Positions 41,414 through 50,942 of a stretch of 64,000 nt of DNA are shown piece after piece. The stretch is from an uncultured Eubacterium sp. (GTDB lineage Bacteria; Bacillota; Clostridia; Lachnospirales; Lachnospiraceae). The stretch spans positions 1 to 64,000 of the forward strand of contig CAJUDA010000012.1 of NCBI GenBank assembly GCA_910584875.1, in the 5' to 3' direction. The notes under the pieces were generated by a model. It had not been told where the DNA came from. It did no database searches and saw only the letters and a list, made by a program, of their open reading frames with translations. Numbering within the stretch: position 1 is the first letter of the stretch; each line of letters starts with the position of its first letter. Position numbers and translations under genes: made by a program.

Positions 41414-44400
41414 TTATTTCCTGATCTTTACCCGTTTCTTTGCCGTCCATGATGAATACAGCTTCCTGCTCTTGCCGCCTGTCTTTACTTTTGTAAATGC
41501 GCGCACCCTCACATAGTACGTCCCTTTTACTTTCCTGATCGTCATCTTAGTGGCTGATGCTCTGGCCGTCTTCTTTTTCGTCTTCTTTCTGGCAAACTTC
41601 TTACTCTTAGAATACTGGATCTCTGTGCCGGAAGCAAGCACATTTTTCTTCCACCGCACAGTCATTTGCTTTTTCTTACTGCTCTTCACCTTCAGCTTCT
41701 TTATCTTCGCCGGCTTCACAGTTACCGTTACGCCCGCTGTCACCGTCTGATACTTGCCGCCCTTCGCCGTCACAGTAATGACCGCACTGTCCACGGAATT
41801 TTTCTTTATCGTTACAAGCCCTTTGCTGTTGACCGTGATTTTCTTACTATTTGACTGGTATGACAGAGTGCCGCCCGTCGCCTTTGCATTCAGAAGAAAA
41901 CTTCTCTTCTTTGCCGATGCGGTATATGAATAGGATTGTTTCGGCAATACAATCCTGTTCGCCAGAGGCTGATTCTGATTTCCTGTACCGCCTCCGGGCT
42001 TACCATTGTTTCCGGTGTTGCCACCGTCTCCGGTGTTTCCACCATCCCCGGTGTTTCCGCCGTCCCCGGTATTGCCACCGTCTCCAGTATTGCCACCGTC
42101 CCCGGTATTGCCGCCGTCTCCGGTGTTTCCGCCGTCTCCGGTATTGCCTCCATCCCCGGATCCGGTCGCCGGGATCACCGTGATGCTGTCTTCTTTTATG
42201 GCGTCACATATACGGCAGTGGATCGATTTGCTCCCTGCTTCTGTCTCGGTCGGGTTTTTATCTACCGTATAATCATCCTTCCATGTATGTTCGCGGTTCA
42301 CGGTGACCGTGCAGGTCGTTTTATTACCGCTGGTATCCACCGCCTCGATCGTATGTCCTGCCTGGTCTCCAGCGATATGATAAACGCCGCCGTCTCCGGA
42401 AGCAGCTGCCCCGTCAATGCTCACACTGTCCAGCGCATCATCGGATACCGTAAAGAAAACATCCCCGCAGTATGTTTTTCCGTCTTCAATCCCATTGATG
42501 TACGGCGGCACCGAATCTGCCTCAATACGGTATTCCTTCGTATCATCCACTGCGGCAAAGGCACCTTTGCCATCATTCGGTCCGATGTAACCAGAGAGAG
42601 TAAAGGTCACGCCATTCACACTTTCCTTTGTGTAACCGATATCCGCCAGATCTACTACATTCAGAAGCACACAGCCCTGGTCCACATCATTATCATTATC
42701 AAATGTACCATATGCCACAAAGCCCCGTACAACACTTGATCCATCTTTGATAAGATCGGTCAGGACACCGTCTCCCCACGTAATAGGATTGGCATATTTT
42801 CCCTGATAAACATGACTGCCCACAGAGTATTTTTTCCCGTTAACCGTCATATGCATTTCAGCGTTCATTCCATTAGACCAGCCATAATTCTCAACGCCTG
42901 CCGTGACGGCATCGCTGTGGATCTTGTCAGAACGGGTCACCGTCAGAAAATATGCTTTCGTGCCCACGGTCTTTACATATGCTTTTGTCTGATCGTTATT
43001 TTCTTTCACCGCAACCGGCTGGTATCCTGCCTGTCCGGAAAGCTTGTCAAGACGGTAACAGATCTCTGCATCCGCCAGTTTCTTCCCTTCTGCACTCACC
43101 AGCTCCAGCGCCATCTCTCCGGGGATCGCATGCCATCCGCTCACCGGACCAGCGAGAACACGGACCTGGATCGTTTTCTCCGATACATCGATTGCCTGAA
43201 TGGAAAAATTACCTGTTTTGTCTCCCTTGTCTGCCTCTTTCCCATTCAGCATCACCTTTTCCTGCCGGGTAAAGTTACCTGTCGTTGTAAAGTTTACTGT
43301 GACAAGATTGGTGCTGTCCATAAAAGCGTCTCCCTGTACAGCCGCTTTCACTTTGCCAACAGTATTTTGATCCGGGAGATCGGCTCCATCCATAGCCGAT
43401 GCCACACTCACATCCGTCATGGGATACCGTACCTGGATCTCACCATTTTTTGCCGCCCTCAGCATCGCTTTAGACAGATCTGACACCTTATTGCTTCCGA
43501 TCGCCGTATCTGCCGCATAGGTCAGCATCAGGGTACCGTCACGGTAAAATCCAATGCTGCCATCTACATTATAAGAGATCGTCACCTTCATGGATTTCCC
43601 GCTTGTAAAGATCGTCCAGGCGCTTGCTGCAGTATATCCTGCTTCTTTCGCCGCACTGCTCAATACAGCTTCACCTTCAAAAATATTGACGCCGCCATAA
43701 TTCAGAACCGACAAATATACATTTTCATGGCTCTTTGTCTCAAAAATATTCGTCCAGTCACTTTTGATCCCCTCTGCTGTAAAGCTGAGTGACACTCCGG
43801 TCTTGTCACTCAGACAGTCAGCACTGGCAATTGTCTCTCCGGCAGACAGTTTATCATAGGACAATGCTGTCCTTTTGTCTGTCCGGTCTCTTCCACAAAC
43901 CGTAACCCTGTAGCTTTTTTTATGAAAATAACTTCCTTTTGACACTGTTCTGGTAAGTGTCACCTCCGTATCCTTCTGCGGCTGGTACACCCTGCCATCC
44001 GTATCTATAATGTCTTCATTGGAAGAAGTCCACACAATCTCCGCTCCCCACAGAGCCTTTGTATCCATGGCAACGGCATCACGCACCATTGACGGTACGC
44101 TATATCCTGCATGATATGCGACAACTCTGTCATCGGCTGGATCTCTCGAGCCCCAGATACTTTCACCTGTCTTTTCACAGACTGCCGTAAAGCACATCGT
44201 CCGTATATTCGTACTGTCAATCTTCTGTTCGGCAAATACGCCTTTATAAGTCTTACCGCCGATCGTGATGGTTGCATACGCCGTACCGTCTTTTTCTTCC
44301 CAGGTCCCGGAATAAGCACCGGTGATCGTCCTGTCTTCCTTCAGCTGGATACGGACCGGTTTCACGATATCAACATTTTCTGCTACCGTACCCTCATCCT

Positions 44401-45913
44401 TTGCCTTTGGGTTATTATACTGATGAACGATGAGATCATATCCGCCGGTAATTTCCGAAGCCGCCACCGGAGTGGTGGCGATCGTCTGGTCATTTACTTT
44501 TTCTCCGGCATACTCATAAGGCGCTGCCACGATCCAGCCATTTTCATTCTGATAGAGCTGGTGGACACGGAGTTCATGACCCGCCGTATCATTGGCAAAT
44601 TTCGTGTGATAGATCACATAGCTGTTGCCGTCACTGTCCACATAGGCAGAATTGTGTCCCTGGGCGATCTCAGCCACATCCATCGTATTCCACTGATAGT
44701 TATTCATCAGCTGCAGTCCCTTGCTGGTTTTCCTGTAGTTATCCTGCCAGCTGCTATATAAAGCACTGCGTCCGTCGCAGTCCGTATAAGGTCCGTCCGG
44801 TTTCTCCGAACGGAATATCCTCATATTATAACCGCCGGTAGGGGAATAAAAACCATAAGACATAAACAGATAGTAATAATTCCCGATCTTTTCTATGTAG
44901 GATCCCTCCCCAGAGACATAACACCCGCCGGCTATTTTTTTGCCAAAATAGGGATCGGAAACTCCGGCTTTTTTGTTTGCTGCATAATCACTCTCGTATT
45001 TCACCGAATAATCCCGAAGCCCGGTCTTCTCATCCAGTTCCAGCATAAAGATACCGCCGGACCAGGAGCCGTAACTCATCCAGAGATTCCCTTCATCATC
45101 ATAAAAGACACAGGGATCGATATCACTCACCCAGTAATCTCCCCAGTTTACTTCCGTATAACGTGCCGGAAGACTTGCGTCCATTTCCAGTGCTCCCTGT
45201 ACCAGATGTATATCCGTACTTGTATAATCACCATGTTGTCCCCAGTTGTTATTGAAACCACCGAACACAATAGGCGCCTGATACACATATGGCCCTTCAA
45301 TCTGATCGGCAGTAAGCAGTACGATCACCGCATGGTTATTGTCCGTAATGCTGTAATACATACACCACTTTTTCATCTCTTTGTTGTAAATCACATCCGG
45401 CGCCCAGGTCTTCCCTTTCAGATCTGTGGATCCAAGCCATGTATTAATATTATACGTACCAAAGTTCACTGTATAAGATGATCCGTCTTTTCCGTAAAGG
45501 GTCTGGGTTCCTGTCAGTGCATTGCTCTGAAATGCTTCGTTATAACCTGCATTTCCAAATAACTTATCTTTTCCTTCGCCGTTGACAGCGGTATCCTGCC
45601 AGTTCATCAGATCGGTCGTCTTTGCCACGCCAAGCATCGTACCGAAAACATAATATGCCGTCTTTCCGTCACTGCCGGTCGTTGTGACGATGGATGGATC
45701 ATGCACCGACTGTCTGGCATAGCTCTTTTTCTGATACAGGGAGGCCGCCTGTGCATCCGTCAGCTCCGTTTTTGTCTCTGACGCAGCGTGGACTGATACC
45801 GGATCCGGCGCCGATGCCACAGCTGCGGGCATCACCAGGGCAGCCGTCAGCACACCGGCAAGCAGCCGCTTCCCAAGCCTTCTATGCTTTGTTTTAAGTT
45901 GTCCTTTTCTCAT
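41414..45913 (-). CDS. Giant secreted multidomain GH43 arabinanase
   Basis: A 1499-residue secreted protein. Signal peptide 1-44; GH43 about 65-470 (VHDPSIV base Asp, IDPCV, SGEGSYI acid Glu); GH43_C-like beta domain about 480-605; an Ig-like domain of the atrophied type about 610-690; a LamG-like region about 700-850; about 400 residues of unassigned beta-rich sequence; a linker of eight GDGGNT repeats; then a Big-type Ig domain and a Lys-rich FN3-like domain (about 1320-1499). No LPXTG motif is present, so the basic C-terminus may hold the protein to wall polymers by charge. AAGGAGAGG stands before the ATG. It heads a unit with GH42 and should degrade arabinan outside the cell. Confidence 0.9.
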   Translation of the reverse strand: MRKGQLKTKHRRLGKRLLAGVLTAALVMPAAVASAPDPVSVHAASETKTELTDAQAASLYQKKSYARQSVHDPSIVTTTGSDGKTAYYVFGTMLGVAKTTDLMNWQDTAVNGEGKDKLFGNAGYNEAFQSNALTGTQTLYGKDGSSYTVNFGTYNINTWLGSTDLKGKTWAPDVIYNKEMKKWCMYYSITDNNHAVIVLLTADQIEGPYVYQAPIVFGGFNNNWGQHGDYTSTDIHLVQGALEMDASLPARYTEVNWGDYWVSDIDPCVFYDDEGNLWMSYGSWSGGIFMLELDEKTGLRDYSVKYESDYAANKKAGVSDPYFGKKIAGGCYVSGEGSYIEKIGNYYYLFMSYGFYSPTGGYNMRIFRSEKPDGPYTDCDGRSALYSSWQDNYRKTSKGLQLMNNYQWNTMDVAEIAQGHNSAYVDSDGNSYVIYHTKFANDTAGHELRVHQLYQNENGWIVAAPYEYAGEKVNDQTIATTPVAASEITGGYDLIVHQYNNPKAKDEGTVAENVDIVKPVRIQLKEDRTITGAYSGTWEEKDGTAYATITIGGKTYKGVFAEQKIDSTNIRTMCFTAVCEKTGESIWGSRDPADDRVVAYHAGYSVPSMVRDAVAMDTKALWGAEIVWTSSNEDIIDTDGRVYQPQKDTEVTLTRTVSKGSYFHKKSYRVTVCGRDRTDKRTALSYDKLSAGETIASADCLSDKTGVSLSFTAEGIKSDWTNIFETKSHENVYLSVLNYGGVNIFEGEAVLSSAAKEAGYTAASAWTIFTSGKSMKVTISYNVDGSIGFYRDGTLMLTYAADTAIGSNKVSDLSKAMLRAAKNGEIQVRYPMTDVSVASAMDGADLPDQNTVGKVKAAVQGDAFMDSTNLVTVNFTTTGNFTRQEKVMLNGKEADKGDKTGNFSIQAIDVSEKTIQVRVLAGPVSGWHAIPGEMALELVSAEGKKLADAEICYRLDKLSGQAGYQPVAVKENNDQTKAYVKTVGTKAYFLTVTRSDKIHSDAVTAGVENYGWSNGMNAEMHMTVNGKKYSVGSHVYQGKYANPITWGDGVLTDLIKDGSSVVRGFVAYGTFDNDNDVDQGCVLLNVVDLADIGYTKESVNGVTFTLSGYIGPNDGKGAFAAVDDTKEYRIEADSVPPYINGIEDGKTYCGDVFFTVSDDALDSVSIDGAAASGDGGVYHIAGDQAGHTIEAVDTSGNKTTCTVTVNREHTWKDDYTVDKNPTETEAGSKSIHCRICDAIKEDSITVIPATGSGDGGNTGDGGNTGDGGNTGDGGNTGDGGNTGDGGNTGDGGNTGDGGNTGNNGKPGGGTGNQNQPLANRIVLPKQSYSYTASAKKRSFLLNAKATGGTLSYQSNSKKITVNSKGLVTIKKNSVDSAVITVTAKGGKYQTVTAGVTVTVKPAKIKKLKVKSSKKKQMTVRWKKNVLASGTEIQYSKSKKFARKKTKKKTARASATKMTIRKVKGTYYVRVRAFTKVKTGGKSRKLYSSWTAKKRVKIRK
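42017..42160 (-). repeat. Eight 18-base tandem repeats coding for GDGGNT
   Basis: Eight consecutive 18-base units, each reading Gly-Asp-Gly-Gly-Asn-Thr on the minus strand inside the giant GH43 gene. Units differ mainly at third codon positions. It forms a flexible linker and is a likely site of copy-number change. Confidence 0.9.
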
Positions 45914-46061
45914 GATGTCTTCCTCTCCTTATATGTAATTTTACTATATTATTTTTCATTATACAGTCTGACTTTCCAGAATGCAATCATAAAAATGAGT
46001 CTTGTATTTGCATAAAAAATCCTGTAACATAAAAGACAAAATAACACTACTGGAGGTACTT

Positions 46062-46925
46062 ATGCTGTTACTTGGTTCCCATGTTGGTATGAGCGGCAAA
46101 GATATGCTGCTCAATTCAGTAAAAGAAGCGCTTTCTTATGGCGCAAACACTTTTATGGTATACACCGGAGCTCCCCAGAACACCCGCCGCAAAGAGATCG
46201 AAGAGCTCAACATCCCGGCGGCGAGAGCCCTGATGGAAGAAAATGGCATGTTTAATTTTATCGTACATGCCCCTTATATCATCAATCTTGCTAATACAGT
46301 CAAACCGGAAACATTTGAACTCGCCGTGGAATTTCTTGACAAAGAGATCCAGCGCACGGCCGCCATGGGAGCGGAAGTCCTCGTGCTGCATCCGGGCGCC
46401 CATGTAGGCGCCGGCGTCGAAGCGGGCACCGCCCAGATCATAGACGGGCTCAATCAGGTGCTGACTGCGGACACCCCTGTCTTTGTCGCACTGGAAACCA
46501 TGGCAGGGAAAGGCAGCGAGATCGGCCGCACCTTTGAAGAGTTAAAAGCAATTTATGACAGCTGCCACCATCCGGAAAAGCTCCGGATATGTTTCGACAC
46601 CTGCCATGTCAACGATGCCGGATATGATATTGTCAATGATTATGATGGAGTAATGGATCAGTTTGACCAGATCCTTGGACTGGATCAGATCGCTGCCTTC
46701 CACATCAACGACAGCAAGAACGAACGGAACGCCCACAAGGACCGTCATGAAAATTTTGGCAAAGGCCATATCGGCGCCACAGCACTTATGCAGGTAATAC
46801 GGGATCCCCGTTTTGAGACGGTTCCAAAGATCCTGGAAACACCTTATTATAAAGATCCGGAGGATAAGAAAAAATCTTACCCTCCGTACAAAGAAGAAAT
46901 CGCAGAAATACGGTCATTATTATAA
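46062..46925 (+). CDS. nfo: Endonuclease IV (AP endonuclease)
   Basis: A 287-residue TIM-barrel enzyme that cuts DNA at abasic sites. The zinc ligands are set out in LGSHVGMSG, HPGAHVG, ALETMAGKG, CFDTCHVNDAGYD, FHINDSK, and HKDRHENFGKGHIG. The ATG at 46062 has TGGAGG 6 bases upstream; an earlier in-frame ATG (46002) has none. It stands alone, convergent with the germination gene. Confidence 0.95.
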   Translation: MLLLGSHVGMSGKDMLLNSVKEALSYGANTFMVYTGAPQNTRRKEIEELNIPAARALMEENGMFNFIVHAPYIINLANTVKPETFELAVEFLDKEIQRTAAMGAEVLVLHPGAHVGAGVEAGTAQIIDGLNQVLTADTPVFVALETMAGKGSEIGRTFEELKAIYDSCHHPEKLRICFDTCHVNDAGYDIVNDYDGVMDQFDQILGLDQIAAFHINDSKNERNAHKDRHENFGKGHIGATALMQVIRDPRFETVPKILETPYYKDPEDKKKSYPPYKEEIAEIRSLL

Positions 46926-46936
46926 AACCTTTTGTC

Positions 46937-48361
46937 TCACCCTTTTTCGCTGCGTGGCAGGCTGACCCGGCAGAACCTCCGCAAAAACTGTTTGCGGTTG
47001 AAGGGGATGATCGGATAGATATAGCTCTTTCCGCTGATGGTTTTGTTGGATACAACAGCGATCACGACAAAGGCCAGACCGCCAATAAAGCCCCACAGTC
47101 CAAAGGCAGCGGTACTGCAGATCAGGATCAGGCGCATAAATTTGAGGGCATATCCCAGTTCAAAACTGACCTGGGTATAATTTGCCACTGCCACAAACGC
47201 CATATACAGCATAATCTCGGCATTAAACCAGCCGGAACTCACCGTGTAATCTCCCAGTACGATACCTGCCACGACACTCAGAGGAGTGCTGAGCATATTG
47301 GGTGTGTTCATTGAGGCTAGCTTTAAACCGTCTATGGCAAATTCCAAAATCAGCATCTGCAGGAAGATCGGCACATTTACAGGATCATTGATCTCGATAA
47401 ATTTCAGCCACTCCGGGATCCACTGCGGATTCATCAGAAGAAGCAGGAAAAACGGAGTCAGCACGACTGCCGCAAAATTTATAACCATGCGGGACAATCG
47501 GAGATAGGTTCCCGTTACTGGTGGAAAATAGTAATCATCGGCGTCTTCCACAATATCAAATACAGAGGTGGGGAGGATCATCGCTGACGGTGAATTATCC
47601 ACCAGTATGGCGATACTTCCCTCTAATATGCTTGCCGCCGTAGTGTCAGGACGCTCTGAAAATTTAAACTTCGGAAAAGGATTGTACCATTTGTGCTGAT
47701 AAAGACACTCCGCAAGACTCTGCTGGTTCATGGACAGCGCATCAATATCGATAGCATCAATCCGTTCACGGATATTTTCCAGCATCTCTTTTTCGACACG
47801 ATTCCCCATATAGGCAATGACTACATCCGTCCGGGAACTTTTTCCCACCGTATGCATTTCCATCACAAGCTCGGTAGAGCGGATCCTGCGGCGGATCAGT
47901 GCCGTATTATATACCACCGTCTCTACAAAACCATCCCGTGACCCCCGCATCACCTTGTCCTTCTCCGGCTGATCCACACTGCGCGCCGGATAGGTCCGGA
48001 AATCCATGGCAAGAAGTTCCGTATATCCCTCTACCATCAGGACTGGCACCCCGGAGAGCAGGCGCTGGATCAGATTATCTTCCGTTCTCACTAGATCGAT
48101 CTCACCATACGGCAGCTTATCTTTCAAAAAATCATGTGCTGTCTCCGGCATCTCCTCCGGCGTTATCTTATAGAGAAATTCTAATATCTTCTCCATAACT
48201 TCGTCTTTACAGAAACCATCAATAAGGTAAAAACAAGCCTTTTTACCACCGATCATCACCACCCGGTACATCAGATCGAAACTCTTGTCAACATGAAAAA
48301 GCTCGTCGATCCGCTGTTTATTTTTATCAAAATCTTTAGAAAACTCTGATTTTTGCACCAT
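46937..48361 (-). CDS. GerA/SpoVAF-type spore germination protein
   Basis: A 474-residue GerA-family protein. The soluble N-terminal domain (about 1-275) holds FRTYPARSVDQPEKDKVMRG-type and SILEGSIAILVDNSPSAMILP-type family blocks; about five membrane helices follow (about 300-445), with NTPNMLSTPLSVVAGIVLGDY. SFDLMYRVVMIGGKKACFYLIDG at the start resembles SpoVAF rather than GerAA. No GerB/GerC genes and no spoVA genes lie beside it. It should sit in the inner spore membrane and take part in germination. The ATG at 48361 has GGAGG 5 bases upstream. Confidence 0.88.
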   Translation of the reverse strand: MVQKSEFSKDFDKNKQRIDELFHVDKSFDLMYRVVMIGGKKACFYLIDGFCKDEVMEKILEFLYKITPEEMPETAHDFLKDKLPYGEIDLVRTEDNLIQRLLSGVPVLMVEGYTELLAMDFRTYPARSVDQPEKDKVMRGSRDGFVETVVYNTALIRRRIRSTELVMEMHTVGKSSRTDVVIAYMGNRVEKEMLENIRERIDAIDIDALSMNQQSLAECLYQHKWYNPFPKFKFSERPDTTAASILEGSIAILVDNSPSAMILPTSVFDIVEDADDYYFPPVTGTYLRLSRMVINFAAVVLTPFFLLLLMNPQWIPEWLKFIEINDPVNVPIFLQMLILEFAIDGLKLASMNTPNMLSTPLSVVAGIVLGDYTVSSGWFNAEIMLYMAFVAVANYTQVSFELGYALKFMRLILICSTAAFGLWGFIGGLAFVVIAVVSNKTISGKSYIYPIIPFNRKQFLRRFCRVSLPRSEKG

Positions 48362-48389
48362 ATTAACCTCCATTCCTATAAAGATAGGG

Positions 48390-48419
48390 TTGACAATAAA
48401 TCCCTTTTTTATGTACAAT
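48390..48419 (+). promoter_or_regulatory. Sigma-A promoter of the DUF4250/GNAT genes
   Basis: Perfect TTGACA (48390-48395), 18-base spacer, TACAAT (48414-48419), 37 bases before the first start and divergent from the germination gene. Confidence 0.75.
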
Positions 48420-48456
48420 AAAGAAGAAATTCAAGAAAAAAATGGAGGTGTACCCT

Positions 48457-48633
48457 TTGGACATACCGCAGGATCCGATTATTTTACTTAGTTATGTTAA
48501 TACCAAATTACGTGACCATTTTGCAACACTGGAGGAGTTCTGTGAAACCTATGATGTAAATGAAGAGGAATTGCGAACGACTCTCTCCTCTGTAGATTAT
48601 CAATATGATGAGATCACAAACCAGTTTGTATAA
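48457..48633 (+). CDS. DUF4250 family small protein
   Basis: A 58-residue protein of the DUF4250 type, with IPQDPIILLSYVNTKLRD and the end VDYQYDEITNQFV. The start is probably the TTG at 48457, 8 bases after GGAGG; the ATG at 48442 would overlap that site and add 5 residues. Function unknown; the short helical protein may bind a partner protein. It is followed 18 bases later by the GNAT gene and shares its promoter. Confidence 0.8.
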   Translation: MDIPQDPIILLSYVNTKLRDHFATLEEFCETYDVNEEELRTTLSSVDYQYDEITNQFV

Positions 48634-48651
48634 GAAACATCGGAGACGAAT

Positions 48652-49080
48652 ATGCTTGACAACATTACTTTTAATGACACGATCACGATCAATGAATACA
48701 ATGATTTGCGCACCAGCGTTGATTTTATCACAATACGCCCAAACCGGGCGGAGACCGCTTTACAAAATTCCCTCTATCTCATCGTCGCCCGGGATGGGAC
48801 CAGACCGGTCGGGATGGCAAGAGTAGTGGGCGACGGCGGTTATGTTTATTTTATCTGCGATGTTATCGTGCGTCCCGACTATCAGTCCAGGGGACTTGGC
48901 AGACGGCTGATCGAAACAGTCCTTTCCTGGCTGAGGCAGCAGGTGGGCGAAGATGAAACTATAATGATCAATCTTATGTCTGCCATGGGAAAAGAGCCTT
49001 TTTATGAAAAACTTGGCTTTCACAAACGTCCCTTTGATAACCACGGGTCCGGTATGAGTCAGTGGCTTGAACGCAGATAA
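48652..49080 (+). CDS. GNAT-family N-acetyltransferase
   Basis: A 142-residue acetyltransferase with the acetyl-CoA-binding motif A (VRPDYQSRGLGRRLIE) and the end FYEKLGFHKRP. The IVARDGTRPVGMARVVGDGG strand pair precedes it. Substrate unknown; the type is common in Firmicutes and can acetylate amines or peptides. It overlaps the end of the convergent YtvI-like gene by 22 bases. Confidence 0.9.
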   Translation: MLDNITFNDTITINEYNDLRTSVDFITIRPNRAETALQNSLYLIVARDGTRPVGMARVVGDGGYVYFICDVIVRPDYQSRGLGRRLIETVLSWLRQQVGEDETIMINLMSAMGKEPFYEKLGFHKRPFDNHGSGMSQWLERR

Positions 49081-50078
49081 TCTTTTGATTTTATCACTTC
49101 ATCCGTTGCCTTTAAGACCGCAAGCGCCACAGGTCCCAGAAGAATCCCGCCGATCCCGAACAGCTTTGCCCCCACATAGACAGCAATCAGCACAAAGAGA
49201 GGTTTCATACCCAGTTCCTTCCCCAATAATCTCGGTTCCAGTATTTCCCGCAAAAATGTAGCAACGACAAAAAGAGTGAGCAGGATAGAGGCGCCAAAAA
49301 AATTCCCTCTGGCGATTTCGATCAGCGCCCACGGCACAAGTATGATGCCGCTTCCCATCACCGGAAAGGCATCAAATATAGCAATACCGGCGCCCAAAAG
49401 GATCGCATAGCTGTTTTTCATCAATACAAGCCCAATGCTCATCACAACGGCGATCAGAAAGATAATGATTCCCTGCGCTTTGATATAAGCAAATCCGGCA
49501 CTTTTCAACCGGACCATGAAAGGGCGGAACCGTTCTGGTACTCTGGGAAATGAATCATCCAGCAGGATCAGCAGCGTTGACACAAAAAAAATAAAGATAC
49601 CACTACCTGCTCCAGCCACCCATTTCAGAATGTCTGCTGCATATTCGGAAAGTTTGGGAAGAATGTCATTTCCAATATTCTGATACATCTGCGTCGTCTG
49701 AGCTTCCAGATAGCGGTAACTGGTACCTATCGTCAGATCCAGAACCTGGTCACACCGGCAGCAGAAGTCTTCTAATGTACGGTCTGCCATTTGTTCGTAT
49801 ACTGGTATTTTCTGAAGCAGTAATATCATCTGTCCTATGGCAAGGCTGCCAATATATCCGATAAAACCGATGATCGCACCCACTGTGATCACAACGACAA
49901 GGACTACTGTTACCTTTTTTTTCCATTTTAGTTTTTCTGTAAAAAATCGAATGACCGGGGAGATCATTTTTGCACAGAAATATGCCAGAACAAAAGGAAG
50001 AACCAGAGGCAGCAGGAAGCGAAATATAAGAAAGAGGAGGAGGACCGTCCCCCCAAGGATCCAATACCGTGTATTCAT
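49059..50078 (-). CDS. AI-2E family transporter, YtvI-like sporulation membrane protein
   Basis: A 339-residue membrane protein with about seven helices in the AI-2E/PerM layout: two near the N-terminus, a soluble part (about 100-150), then a helix group with IFDAFPVMGSGIILVPWALIE and the end GIGGILLGPVALAV. Length and motifs fit the YtvI group induced during sporulation. Such proteins are often sodium/proton antiporters or have unknown transport. The ATG at 50078 has AAAGGAG 8 bases upstream. Confidence 0.8.
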   Translation of the reverse strand: MNTRYWILGGTVLLLFLIFRFLLPLVLPFVLAYFCAKMISPVIRFFTEKLKWKKKVTVVLVVVITVGAIIGFIGYIGSLAIGQMILLLQKIPVYEQMADRTLEDFCCRCDQVLDLTIGTSYRYLEAQTTQMYQNIGNDILPKLSEYAADILKWVAGAGSGIFIFFVSTLLILLDDSFPRVPERFRPFMVRLKSAGFAYIKAQGIIIFLIAVVMSIGLVLMKNSYAILLGAGIAIFDAFPVMGSGIILVPWALIEIARGNFFGASILLTLFVVATFLREILEPRLLGKELGMKPLFVLIAVYVGAKLFGIGGILLGPVALAVLKATDEVIKSKDYLRSSH

Positions 50079-50168
50079 AGCCGTTCTCCTTTGCATCCAA
50101 AAATGACGAACTGTTTTTTAACATAACAGTCCGCCATTTTATTATCTCCGTCTTTCCATAAATTATGT

Positions 50169-50873
50169 TTAGTTTTGTGCCTTAAAACGATATCCCACTC
50201 CCCAGATCGTCTCAATAAATTCTGGATTGGAAGTATCTTTTTCGATTTTTTCCCTGATTTTTTTGACATGCACCGTTACTGTGGCAATATCTCCCACAGA
50301 AGTAAATCCCCATATCTTCTGGAACAATTCTTCTTTGGGAAATACATGATTGGGGTTTTTTGCCAGAAAATACAATAAGTCAAACTCTTTTGTCGTGAAA
50401 TTCTTTTCCTCATCCCCGACAAAAACTCTCCGTGCCGTCTTATCGATCCGCAGCTTCCCTGCTATTATGATCTCATTTTCACTTTCTCGTGTCACCGACT
50501 GGTCAACGAGGATGTCAAAGCGGTTCAGATGCGCTTTGACTCTCGCGACAAGTTCACTGGGGCTGAACGGTTTTGTCATATAGTCATCTGCACCCAGACC
50601 CAGCCCCCGGATCTTATCAATATCCTCTTTTCTCGCTGATACCATAATGACGGGTTCTATAAATTTTTCCCTGAATTTACGGCAGATTTCAAAACCATCC
50701 GTCCCCGGGAGCATCAGATCCAGGATCAGAAGATCATACATCCCGCTGAGCGCTTTTTTCTCCCCCTCTATCCCGTCCGTTTCTATCGTCACTTCAAAAT
50801 CACTCAGTTCCAGATAGTCTTTTTCCAATTCTGCGATTGGCAGTTCATCTTCAATTATTAATATTTTTCTCAT
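50169..50873 (-). CDS. OmpR/PhoB-family response regulator (second two-component system)
   Basis: A 234-residue regulator: receiver with EDE (IIEDELP), phospho-Asp in LILDLMLPGTDG and Lys in DYMTKPFSPSE; winged helix with FPKEELFQKIWGF and TVTVHVKKIREKIE. It stands 69 bases after its kinase, an order (kinase first) opposite to the usual one. A short GC-rich hairpin lies between them. VanR/PhoP-like; the target is unknown. Confidence 0.92.
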   Translation of the reverse strand: MRKILIIEDELPIAELEKDYLELSDFEVTIETDGIEGEKKALSGMYDLLILDLMLPGTDGFEICRKFREKFIEPVIMVSARKEDIDKIRGLGLGADDYMTKPFSPSELVARVKAHLNRFDILVDQSVTRESENEIIIAGKLRIDKTARRVFVGDEEKNFTTKEFDLLYFLAKNPNHVFPKEELFQKIWGFTSVGDIATVTVHVKKIREKIEKDTSNPEFIETIWGVGYRFKAQN

Positions 50874-50942
50874 ATCATCACTCCATTATCCAAAATATGC
50901 TATCGTCTTGTCTCGTCTTTCCGGCACATCTGTGCCGTCTGG

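Noticed and set aside
42017..42160. Short regular repeats considered as a CRISPR array
   Set aside because: Repeats are contiguous 18-base coding units without spacers; no cas genes are in the window.
41936..42739. Long frames on the plus strand through the GDGGNT repeat region
   Set aside because: A repeat length divisible by three keeps every frame open; the peptides are simple repeats of no meaning.
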